Positions 18,162 to 29,334 of a stretch of DNA of 64,000 bases are shown piece by piece. Positions within the stretch are counted from its first letter, which is position 1. Every line of letters begins with the position of its first letter. The notes under the pieces are model-generated. The model was not told the DNA's origin. It searched no databases and saw only the letters and a program-made list of their open reading frames with translations. Position numbers and translations under genes: made by a program. The stretch is from contig NZ_JAGGMI010000002.1 of assembly GCF_017875235.1 (NCBI RefSeq), positions 248,001-312,000 on the forward strand. Reading direction: 5' to 3'. Origin of the DNA: Asticcacaulis solisilvae (GTDB lineage: Bacteria > Pseudomonadota > Alphaproteobacteria > Caulobacterales > Caulobacteraceae).

Positions 18162-18896
18162 ATGGACAACGTAGCAGGCAAGGTCGTGGCGATTACCGGC
18201 GCCAGCAGCGGGATCGGCGAAGCGACGGCGCGCGTTCTGGCGGCCAAAGGCGCAAAGGTGATGCTGGGCGCGCGGCGGACGGACCGCCTGGAAAAGCTGG
18301 TCGCGGATATCACCGCCGCCGGTGGTCAGGCGCATTTCGCGGCTCTGGACGTGACGAAGCGCGACAATGTCTCGGCCTTTGTAGCCGGCGCGGTCGAACG
18401 CTTCGGCCGGCTTGATGTGCTGGTCAACAATGCCGGCCTGATGCCTCTGTCGGCCATGGAAGCGCTGAAGGTCGACGAGTGGGACCGCATGGTCGACGTC
18501 AATATCAAGGGCGTCATGTATGGCATCGCCGCGGCCTTGCCGGTCATGAAGACGCAGAACGAAGGCCAGATCATCAGCGTGTCGTCGATCGCCGCGTATA
18601 ACACCTATCCGACGGCGGCGGTCTATTGCGGCACTAAGTTCGCGGTGCGCGCCATTTCGGATGGCCTGCGTCAAGAGAGCGACTTCCTGCGGGTGACGAC
18701 GGTGGTGCCAGGCGTGACGACGTCCGAGCTGGCGGGCACCATCACCGATCCGGCATCGCAAGAATTCATGAAGACTTTCCGCGCGATAGCGCTGCCGGCT
18801 GAAGCGATTGCGAACGCGATTGCCTACGCGATCAGCCAGCCGAAGGACGTCGATGTCAGCGAGATTATCGTGCGGCCGACCGCAAGTCCGTACTAA
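18162..18896 (+). CDS. Short-chain dehydrogenase/reductase (classical SDR)
   Basis: A 244-aa NAD(P)-dependent oxidoreductase. Seen: the cofactor motif TGASSGIG (about 14-21), the NNAG motif in VLVNNAGLMPL (about 88), the active-site Ser in VSSIAAYNT and the catalytic YCGTK (YxxxK). Length is normal for a classical SDR. The ATG follows GGAGAGAAGAC. It is paired divergently with an AraC regulator, an arrangement typical of inducible SDRs. The substrate cannot be deduced. Confidence 0.93.
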   Translation: MDNVAGKVVAITGASSGIGEATARVLAAKGAKVMLGARRTDRLEKLVADITAAGGQAHFAALDVTKRDNVSAFVAGAVERFGRLDVLVNNAGLMPLSAMEALKVDEWDRMVDVNIKGVMYGIAAALPVMKTQNEGQIISVSSIAAYNTYPTAAVYCGTKFAVRAISDGLRQESDFLRVTTVVPGVTTSELAGTITDPASQEFMKTFRAIALPAEAIANAIAYAISQPKDVDVSEIIVRPTASPY

Positions 18897-18916
18897 GCTT
18901 ATGGGGGTGAGGAGCG

Positions 18917-18970
18917 CCGGTTTGCTTAAAGAGCAAACCGGATGGAATGGGTACTAAATGTACCCATTCC
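18917..18970. repeat. Two adjacent perfect hairpins after the SDR gene
   Basis: CCGGTTTGCT (18917-18926) pairs with AGCAAACCGG (18932-18941). GGAATGGGTAC (18944-18954) pairs with GTACCCATTCC (18960-18970). Both loops are 5 nt and the stems are separated by two bases. No T-run follows, so they are not simple terminators. Confidence 0.7.
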
Positions 18971-19040
18971 CGCGACGAACGCCCGAAGCTATGCGAAGGG
19001 CTAAGGGGCTGCGCCCCCAATAAACCTTTTCTTTTTCAAG

Positions 19041-19077
19041 AAGAAAGCCTCGCCCCCTAAAAGGGCGAGGCTTTCTT
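19041..19077 (-). terminator. Bidirectional terminator between SDR gene and eno
   Basis: AAGAAAGCCTCGCCC (19041-19055) pairs with GGGCGAGGCTTTCTT (19063-19077), a perfect 15-bp stem with a 7-nt loop. It ends in TTTCTT-type tracts on both strands, so it can end both eno and the convergent SDR transcript. Confidence 0.8.
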
Positions 19078-19094
19078 ATTAGATCAGGAAGACT

Positions 19095-19117
19095 TGGGGC
19101 CACAGGCCCCAAACCCC
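19095..19117 (-). repeat. Short palindromic 3'-UTR repeat, copy 2 (eno)
   Basis: TTGGGGCC-aca-GGCCCCAAACCCC, only a few bases past the eno stop codon and 17 bases before the terminator stem. It matches the units at 11138 and 46181. Confidence 0.75.
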
Positions 19118-19123
19118 ATATGT

Positions 19124-21132
<2,009 letters not shown>

Positions 21133-21180
21133 TGCGCCCTTATGCGCCTTCGCAAAACATGCGGATACAAGGAGTTGCCG

Positions 21181-21423
21181 ATGAATGAAACCAAAACATT
21201 AAAGCATGACGATCGCGTTCAGCACGCCGAAAAGGGCCTCGGCACGGTCGTCACTGCCCCGGAACGCGAAGAGGTGGACGTGGAGGTCGAAGGCTCGACC
21301 AATATCGGTCCAGACAGTGTCTTCGTGAAATGGGACGACGACCGCCTACCCGTCGAAGCCGTGCCTTTGGCCCAGCTCGAAAAGGTGCCGGACGCGGCTG
21401 CCGCCATCTCGACCGGCTTCTAA
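21181..21423 (+). CDS. Small hypothetical protein (tudor/DUF3553-like fold guess)
   Basis: An 80-aa acidic protein starting MNETKTLKHDDRVQHAEKG. The ATG at 21181 has AAGGAG seven bases upstream, favouring it over the start at 21142. The pattern RVQHAEKGLGTVV followed by DSVFVKWDDDRLPVEAVPLAQLEKV looks like a small beta-barrel of the SH3/tudor type (DUF3553-like or UvrD-tail-like), but I do not recognise it firmly. It is divergent from the HAD gene and shares a terminator with the convergent M56-M23 gene. Confidence 0.7.
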   Translation: MNETKTLKHDDRVQHAEKGLGTVVTAPEREEVDVEVEGSTNIGPDSVFVKWDDDRLPVEAVPLAQLEKVPDAAAAISTGF

Positions 21424-21427
21424 AAAA

Positions 21428-21449
21428 ACGCGGATCTTACGATCCGCGT
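21428..21449. terminator. Bidirectional terminator, twin of the one after rpmF
   Basis: ACGCGGATC (21428-21436), ttac loop, GATCCGCGT (21441-21449), flanked by an A7 run on the left and TTTCCTTT on the right. It fills the 31-bp gap between two convergent stop codons. Confidence 0.9.
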
Positions 21450-21454
21450 TTCCT

Positions 21455-22849
21455 TTAATTCGCTTTCGGGAGCGGTATCCGCCCTGCCGGATCCACGGCC
21501 TTGCCGTTTTCAAAGAGGCCGATATGGGTGTGCGGTCCGGTGGTTCGGCCGGTATTGCCCGATTTGGCGACCTCCTGCCCCGCCAGAACCGTATCGCCGG
21601 CCTTCACGTTAAAATCGCCCAAGTGTTTGTAGATGGTGACCACGCCGTTGCCGTGGTCGATTTCCAACACCTTGCCGAACCACGGCTCGGCTTCGTCTGC
21701 GCGCACTACGCGGCCGCCTGCCGGCGCACGCACCGATCTGCCGATAGGCGAAGCGATATCGACCCCTTCGTGCATCGAATTCTCGCGCGTCACCGGATTG
21801 AGGCGCATGCCATAGCCGCTGGAGAGGCGGCCATCCACCGGCATGACGGTAAAAAATTGGGCTGCCGCCGTGGCCGACGCGACGGCCACAGGTTTCGCGG
21901 CCGGCCCTTGCGACCAGGCCAGTTGCGCCAGCGCGACCGGCGCCAGCAGCACGGCGCCTGCCACGATCAGCAACCTTGTCTTGCGCCGCTTAGGCTCAGG
22001 GTGCATAATTTCGCTAATTCTCATGCGATAATCTCCAGATTCTGCGGGTGAGAAGGCCGCTGGGACGCATTGCCGTGCGTTTCCAGCGGCATGCTTGAGC
22101 GCCATGATGAGAGATTCAGCATAGGTCTCGCGCATATGGGGCGCCGCACCGGTCACCCGGGCGTCGCAATCGAGCTCCGCCGCCAGCCGGCACTTCCGGG
22201 TCTGGGCGCGGACAAACGGGTTAAACCACAGACACACGTCGATCCAGGCCAGCGCCGCGAAATAGAGCGGGTCGCGGCGTTCCAGATGTGCGCGTTCATG
22301 GCGGATGATCAGGTCGGTCTGAACGGCCGAAAGCTGCTGCAGAAGGAACTGCGGCAGGAGAATGGTCGACCTGCCCCACGCCAGCGCGATGCCGGTGCGC
22401 TCGCATACGCGCACGCCCTGCCCCAGCCTGGTCTCGGGCGTCGCGCGGGCGCACACCAGGGCTATACGCGTGTAAGCGATCAGTAGTCGCAGCGCCAGAA
22501 CCGCAGTAACAACGCAATAGACGGCCATAAGCAGCATGAACGCCAACGGCCACAGGCTGATCGCATTTTGCCTTGCCGCGACAGTCGGCGCGCCCTCACC
22601 GATAAAGCCGCCGTCGATGTCGCCCATTGGCGCCAGCGGCAAAGGCAGCGACACATGGACAGCAAACAGCCGCTCGACCACAAGCCCGCCAATTCCCAGC
22701 AGTACCGGACTGAGCATCAGCAGCAGGACGCGCTTTTCCTGGGCGTCATTGGGCACCCCCGGTACGCGCACGACAAACCGACGCGTCAGATAAAGGACCG
22801 CGCTCCAGACAAGCGGCAGCACGAAGACAACCAGCAAGGCCGCCATCAT
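21455..22849 (-). CDS. BlaR1-like M56 metallopeptidase fused to an M23 (LytM) peptidase domain
   Basis: A 464-aa membrane protein. Several N-terminal membrane segments (residues 1-25, 45-65, 95-125) surround an M56 core with the zinc motif HERAH and DCDARV downstream. A further membrane segment (RLLIVAGAVLLAPVALAQLAW, about 295-315) leads to a C-terminal M23 domain (about 335-455) with both zinc motifs, HEGVD and HTHIG. M56 proteins of the BlaR1/MecR1 type cleave a BlaI-type repressor; their sensor domain is normally penicillin-binding. Here the periplasmic part is a peptidoglycan endopeptidase fold with intact metal ligands. The ATGA overlap with blaI shows coupled translation. Confidence 0.9.
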   Translation of the reverse strand: MMAALLVVFVLPLVWSAVLYLTRRFVVRVPGVPNDAQEKRVLLLMLSPVLLGIGGLVVERLFAVHVSLPLPLAPMGDIDGGFIGEGAPTVAARQNAISLWPLAFMLLMAVYCVVTAVLALRLLIAYTRIALVCARATPETRLGQGVRVCERTGIALAWGRSTILLPQFLLQQLSAVQTDLIIRHERAHLERRDPLYFAALAWIDVCLWFNPFVRAQTRKCRLAAELDCDARVTGAAPHMRETYAESLIMALKHAAGNARQCVPAAFSPAESGDYRMRISEIMHPEPKRRKTRLLIVAGAVLLAPVALAQLAWSQGPAAKPVAVASATAAAQFFTVMPVDGRLSSGYGMRLNPVTRENSMHEGVDIASPIGRSVRAPAGGRVVRADEAEPWFGKVLEIDHGNGVVTIYKHLGDFNVKAGDTVLAGQEVAKSGNTGRTTGPHTHIGLFENGKAVDPAGRIPLPKAN

Positions 22850-23235
22850 GACTTGCCCTCGCCTTTCGCCTTCGCCGACAGATCCTGAAGCAGGGTTTCC
22901 AGCTCGGCGATCTCACCGGGCGACACCAGCTTGCTGCCGGCAAAGGCAGCCGCCGGCAAAGGCGCATCGAGATCGAGCACATCGCGGGCAAAGGCGCTGG
23001 CCAGAACGGCCAGGGTCTCGACCTTGGACTGGGCCGCCACATAGGTGTTCAGGCCATGAACGGCTTCAAGCGTGACCAGCCCCTTTTCGATCATGCGTTC
23101 CAGCGTCTTGCGCGTCGCCGAATAGGACCAGTTGGTCTCCTCCACACTGGCGTCGTGTAGTTCGCGAGCGCTTAGGCGTCCTGCCCGCCACAGATGGCGC
23201 AGAAGTTTCAGTTCGTAGTCACTGGGCTTGATCAT
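22846..23235 (-). CDS. blaI: BlaI/MecI/CopY-family transcriptional repressor
   Basis: A 129-aa winged-helix repressor. MIKPSDYELKLLRHLWRAGRLSARELHDA, then YSATRKTLERMIEKGLVTLEA is the BlaI DNA-binding domain with its recognition helix and wing; the C-terminal helices (ETLAVLASAFARDVLDL and the rest) should dimerise. The ATG at 23235 is preferred over the in-frame TTG at 23244. It overlaps the M56-M23 gene by four bases. The palindrome at 23250-23277 lies just upstream, consistent with autoregulation. The inducer is unknown; a cell-wall signal is inferred from the partner. Confidence 0.92.
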   Translation of the reverse strand: MIKPSDYELKLLRHLWRAGRLSARELHDASVEETNWSYSATRKTLERMIEKGLVTLEAVHGLNTYVAAQSKVETLAVLASAFARDVLDLDAPLPAAAFAGSKLVSPGEIAELETLLQDLSAKAKGEGKS

Positions 23236-23249
23236 GATTGTCAACTCAA

Positions 23250-23277
23250 ATGCGACGCATGTCGCATGTATGCGACA
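23250..23277 (-). promoter_or_regulatory. Putative BlaI operator in front of blaI
   Basis: TGTCGCAT-gt-ATGCGACA (23260-23277) is a palindrome with 8-bp arms. A further ATGCGAC (23250-23256) forms a second overlapping palindrome with GTCGCAT (23261-23267). The site is 15-42 bases upstream of the blaI start. Operator assignment rests on symmetry, position and family habit. Confidence 0.65.
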
Positions 23278-23302
23278 TCAACCAGGCGCTGGCAACAAAA
23301 AA

Positions 23303-23324
23303 ACGCGGATCTTGCGATCCGCGT
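23303..23324 (-). terminator. Intrinsic terminator of rpmF
   Basis: ACGCGGATC, ttgc loop, GATCCGCGT, followed on the minus strand by seven T residues. It differs from the terminator at 21428 by one loop base. Confidence 0.9.
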
Positions 23325-23351
23325 TTCAAATTCCGTTTCAGTCCGACTGAA

Positions 23352-23534
23352 TTAGTCGTTCTTCGGCGTCAGAACCTGACGGCCCTTGTACATGCCGGTC
23401 TTCAGGTCGATGTGGTGCGAACGGCGCAGCTCACCGGTGTCCTTGTCCTCGGTGTATTGGTTCGCGCCCAGAGCGTCGTGCGAGCGACGCATGTTGCGAC
23501 GCGAGGGCGAGGTTTTGCGCTTGGGTACGGCCAT
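23352..23534 (-). CDS. rpmF: 50S ribosomal protein L32
   Basis: A 60-aa basic ribosomal protein with the typical start [20 protein letters not shown] and tail [15 protein letters not shown], a length typical for alphaproteobacteria. The zinc-binding cysteines of some L32 proteins are absent (a C-minus type). It is single-gene transcribed: its own terminator follows and no plsX/fabH neighbours are present. Confidence 0.97.
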   Translation of the reverse strand: MAVPKRKTSPSRRNMRRSHDALGANQYTEDKDTGELRRSHHIDLKTGMYKGRQVLTPKND

Positions 23535-23698
23535 GTCCGTCTCTCTGCTTTCTGGTCAAAGGCCGAACATCACGCGGACATTCAGGCACAAAATTGGGGT
23601 ATGACTCAACTGGGTTGGTCAAAGAAGGCGCGCTTATGCCTCAACTCGCCTGTAGGATCAAGGTGAAAGTCACGTTTGAAGTGATATTTTCACACGTT

Positions 23699-24184
23699 TC
23701 AGGCGCTGAATTGCCCGCGTTTGCTCATCGCTTGCAGCTTCTGCCACGCCTGGTCAGCCTGGCCAGCGTCGAAGGTCTGTGGCGACTCAAGCTTTCGGCC
23801 GTCGCGCAGCGTCACCGTGATGGCGTGCGACACGCGCCCTGCCTTGTCCTCATAGCTATACTGCTGGCGGTCAATGGCTTCGATCTGTTCCTGATGGATG
23901 CGGAAATCGCGCTGCCAAGACGTCAGGCTGAGCAGCCGGATACGAATATGGTCGTCGCCGATGCGCCATTCGCGATGCCGCCCGACGACCGCCCAGACAA
24001 TGATGAACAGGGCCAGCGGACTGGCGATCAGCAGAAGCAGGATCAGCGACAGCGGCGACGCCTTGCCGGCAATGACCGTAGGCCATTGACTGAAGGCGGC
24101 CGCCACCGTGGCGACGGCCAGCACGACGCCCATGATGAAATACAGGCTACGTGCGGCAAAGCCGAGATCGTCCTTGAGCTTCAT
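23699..24184 (-). CDS. Hypothetical two-TM membrane protein with a PH-like cytoplasmic part
   Basis: A 161-aa protein with two adjacent membrane segments (about 13-34, LYFIMGVVLAVATVAAAF, and 45-66, LSLILLLLIASPLALFIIVWAVV). A soluble C-terminal half follows (EWRIGDDHIRIRLLSLTSWQRDFRIHQEQIEAI), whose alternating strands look like the bacterial PH/YdbT-type domain. No catalytic motif is seen. It stands alone between rpmF and the RidA gene. Function unknown. Confidence 0.7.
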   Translation of the reverse strand: MKLKDDLGFAARSLYFIMGVVLAVATVAAAFSQWPTVIAGKASPLSLILLLLIASPLALFIIVWAVVGRHREWRIGDDHIRIRLLSLTSWQRDFRIHQEQIEAIDRQQYSYEDKAGRVSHAITVTLRDGRKLESPQTFDAGQADQAWQKLQAMSKRGQFSA

Positions 24185-24238
24185 CGTATCCCCCGTTTTG
24201 GTCCGTGAAGATAACGCGAAACCTCCGGAATGACCAGA

Positions 24239-24622
24239 TTACTCTTCGATCTGGGCCGAAGCCTCGATCTCAACCAGCCATTCGGGATTGATCAGGGCGC
24301 TGGTGCCGAGGAAGCTCGAGGCCGGACGGATGTCGCCGAACAGCTCGCCATGGGCGCGCGCCGCATCCTTCCAGGTCGACATGTCGGTCAGGAAGATGCG
24401 CGTGCGGACGATGTCCGATGCCTTGCCACCGGCCTGTTCGACCGCCTTGATAATGATCTCGAGCGCCGCCTTGGTCTGTTCATAGGCATCGGTGCCGGCG
24501 ACCTTGCCGTCGCGGATCGGCGCCGTACCCGACACCTCGATCCGGTTGCCGACGCGGACGGCGCGAGAAAAACCGATCTCGCCTTCGAACGGCGAGCCGG
24601 AAGAGATCAACTGACGGGTCAT
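24239..24622 (-). CDS. RidA/YjgF-family protein
   Basis: A 127-aa protein of the RidA superfamily, which hydrolyses reactive enamine/imine intermediates or related compounds. The chorismate-mutase-like fold is indicated by VGNRIEVSGTAPI, AYEQTKAALEIIIKAVEQAG, IVRTRIFLTDMSTW and ASSFLGTSALINPEWLVEIEASA. The catalytic Arg of true RidA (in RTTVF-type strands) corresponds to the RTRIF region, but the C-terminal pattern fits other Rid subfamilies, so the activity is uncertain. The start is set at the second ATG (24622), which has AAGGA eight bases upstream. Confidence 0.88.
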   Translation of the reverse strand: MTRQLISSGSPFEGEIGFSRAVRVGNRIEVSGTAPIRDGKVAGTDAYEQTKAALEIIIKAVEQAGGKASDIVRTRIFLTDMSTWKDAARAHGELFGDIRPASSFLGTSALINPEWLVEIEASAQIEE

Positions 24623-24724
24623 GGGAGGCATCCTTGGAAGTCTGAAAAGAATGCGCGTCGCTTACGCTTTCATGTCCGTCGGATCAATGGCTTAGGGCAG
24701 AATCCCGCAAAAATCAGCCACGCG

Positions 24725-27465
<2,741 letters not shown>

Positions 27466-27483
27466 TCACGCATTTAACAAAAA

Positions 27484-27509
27484 AGCGGCTCACCTGTGAG
27501 TGAGCCGCT
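27484..27509 (-). terminator. Intrinsic terminator of secG
   Basis: AGCGGCTCAC (27484-27493) pairs with GTGAGCCGCT (27500-27509) around a 6-nt loop, followed on the minus strand by TTTTTTG. Confidence 0.9.
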
Positions 27510-27531
27510 GATGCTGCCTGACCCGCCCAGA

Positions 27532-28089
27532 CTACGGCTGAGTAGGCGTGGATGCCGGCGCGGCCGCCGACGACGACGTGTTGGCGAAGATACTGCCTCG
27601 CGGCGCCTGCGACGATGCCGAGGACGACAGGGGCGCCGGCAGGGCGACAGGCCGTTGGGCCGCCGGCGCTGTACGCGATGCCGCCTGCGACGCGGCGGGC
27701 GCCGGAGTGGCGACCGGGCCGGCCAGCGGCAGGTCGTTCAGCGAAGGCGCGGCGCTCGAAGCCGTGGAGACGGCCGGCGCCTGGGCCGAATTGGCGGTCT
27801 GCGGCGAGCCCGGCAGGACCAGGCTGGAGGTATCGACCGAATCGACCGCCGACGACGTACGGCTGGCATAGTTCCCGACAACCGTCATGCCGATGCAGTT
27901 CACGAAGAACAGGATGCCCATGACGCTGGTCGCCTTGGTCAGCAGGTTGCCGGCGCCGCGCGCCGACATGAAGCCGGACGGACCGCCGCCCATACCGAGC
28001 GCGCCGCCTTCGGAACGCTGGATGAGCACCAGAACGATGATGATGACGCTGATGAGAATCTGAACCGTCAGGAGGATGCCGAGTAACAT
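27532..28089 (-). CDS. secG: Preprotein translocase subunit SecG
   Basis: A 185-aa SecG with the family core in the first 75 residues: membrane segment 1 (LLGILLTVQILISVIIIVLVLIQ), RSEGGALGMGGGPSGFMSARG, then LTKATSVMGILFFVNCIGMTVVG as segment 2. It stimulates SecYEG-driven protein export. The C-terminal 110 residues are a low-complexity Ala/Pro/Ser extension, common in alphaproteobacterial SecG and longer than the E. coli protein. It sits between tpiA and pyrG, the usual alphaproteobacterial order. Confidence 0.96.
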   Translation of the reverse strand: MLLGILLTVQILISVIIIVLVLIQRSEGGALGMGGGPSGFMSARGAGNLLTKATSVMGILFFVNCIGMTVVGNYASRTSSAVDSVDTSSLVLPGSPQTANSAQAPAVSTASSAAPSLNDLPLAGPVATPAPAASQAASRTAPAAQRPVALPAPLSSSASSQAPRGSIFANTSSSAAAPASTPTQP

Positions 28090-28271
28090 ATGCTTTTTTG
28101 TCTTTAGGTCACAGCCAGAGATGCGGATCGCGGATGCGTCCGTGAAAGTTGCACGCCCTTAGCACCCTTGTCCATGGATGGCCATAGGCGATTTCCGGAA
28201 TACATACCCCATTTATGCAGGGTACCGAAGATTACAAGAGGACAACCGGTGTCAGGACAACGATGAAAAAA

Positions 28272-29024
28272 TCAGACCGGAGCCTTGTCCGCCGCCGCCA
28301 CGATCGGCATAAAGTCCTCGACCTTGAGCGACGCCCCGCCGACCAGGGCGCCTGTGACGCCTTCGATGGCCAGCACGCCCTCGGCATTCGACGCCTTGAC
28401 TGACCCGCCATAGAGCAGCTGCGGCTCGTGCACACAGTTAAAGCGCGAGCTTAGGAACGAGCGAATTAGCGCAAACGCCTCAAGGATTTGCTGATCAGTC
28501 GCCACCAGACCGGTTCCGATGGCCCAGACCGGCTCATACGAAACGTGGAACCGCTCGGTCTTCAGCTCTTCGGGCAGGCTGTCGGTCAACTGGCGCGACA
28601 GGACCTGTGCGGTCAGCCCCTGGCGGCGCTGCTCCAGGGTCTCGCCAATGCAGATGACGGGCTCAAGCCCGGCCTTCAGCGCCGCGATCGCCTTGCGCGC
28701 CACCAGGGCACAGGGTTCCAGGTGGCCATGCCGCCGTTCGCTGTGGCCCAAAAGGACCATGTCGGCGCCGCAGTCCTTGAGCATGGCGGCGCAGATATCA
28801 CCGGTATAGGCGCCGATATCGGCGTGGTGGCAGTCCTGGCCGCCGAGGATGACGCCTGTCCCTTCCAGGGCGTCCGCCAGCAGTGGCAAGAGGGTATAGG
28901 GTGGAAACAGGGCGACACGCGCCTGGTATTTTCGGCTCTCTGCAGCGATAGCCTGGGCGACCGGGATCTGGCTCTTGAGGCCGTTCATCTTCCAGTTCGC
29001 CGCAATAAGATGACGATGTGGCAT
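28272..29024 (-). CDS. tpiA: Triosephosphate isomerase
   Basis: A 250-aa TIM-barrel enzyme interconverting DHAP and GAP. Catalytic residues are visible: Lys12 in AANWKMNG, the His in LLGHSERRHG, and the Glu in SYEPVWAIGTG. The phosphate-binding loop LLYGGSVKASNAEG and GALVGGASLKVEDF follow. Length is standard. The loop normally reading SERR-xxxxE is shorter in conservation here (HGHLEPCAL) but intact. It is divergent from ppiD. Confidence 0.97.
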   Translation of the reverse strand: MPHRHLIAANWKMNGLKSQIPVAQAIAAESRKYQARVALFPPYTLLPLLADALEGTGVILGGQDCHHADIGAYTGDICAAMLKDCGADMVLLGHSERRHGHLEPCALVARKAIAALKAGLEPVICIGETLEQRRQGLTAQVLSRQLTDSLPEELKTERFHVSYEPVWAIGTGLVATDQQILEAFALIRSFLSSRFNCVHEPQLLYGGSVKASNAEGVLAIEGVTGALVGGASLKVEDFMPIVAAADKAPV

Positions 29025-29334
29025 TTAAGTCTTTGTTGTTATGTGATGTTTGTGCGCCATCGCCCGTTCCGCCCCGCCAGCAATCGATCTTGCCGGTCTC
29101 TAACGCGGGTACAAGTTCATAACGCAGTGCAAAACATAGACTGGCCATGGCCGCATGGCCAATAGAAAGTTGCCCTGTCGCCAACAGAAAAAAGGCCGAG
29201 CCTTCCGTCTCCGCCCGCAATTTTTCTTTGAATCTGCCTTGATCGTGCCGTATGAACCCGTCACAGGTTTTGACGGGGCGGCGAAATTGCCGGTCCCGCA
29301 GGCTCTATAAGACAACGCACCGGACGCATTTCGA
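29025..29334. other. 310-bp divergent intergenic region, tpiA / ppiD
   Basis: No gene is visible. It should hold the promoters of tpiA (leftward) and ppiD (rightward). A TATAAG-like hexamer lies about 25 bases before the ppiD start without a well-spaced -35. A small palindrome GGCCAT-ggccgc-ATGGCC lies at 29143-29160. I see no riboswitch or RNA gene. Confidence 0.5.
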
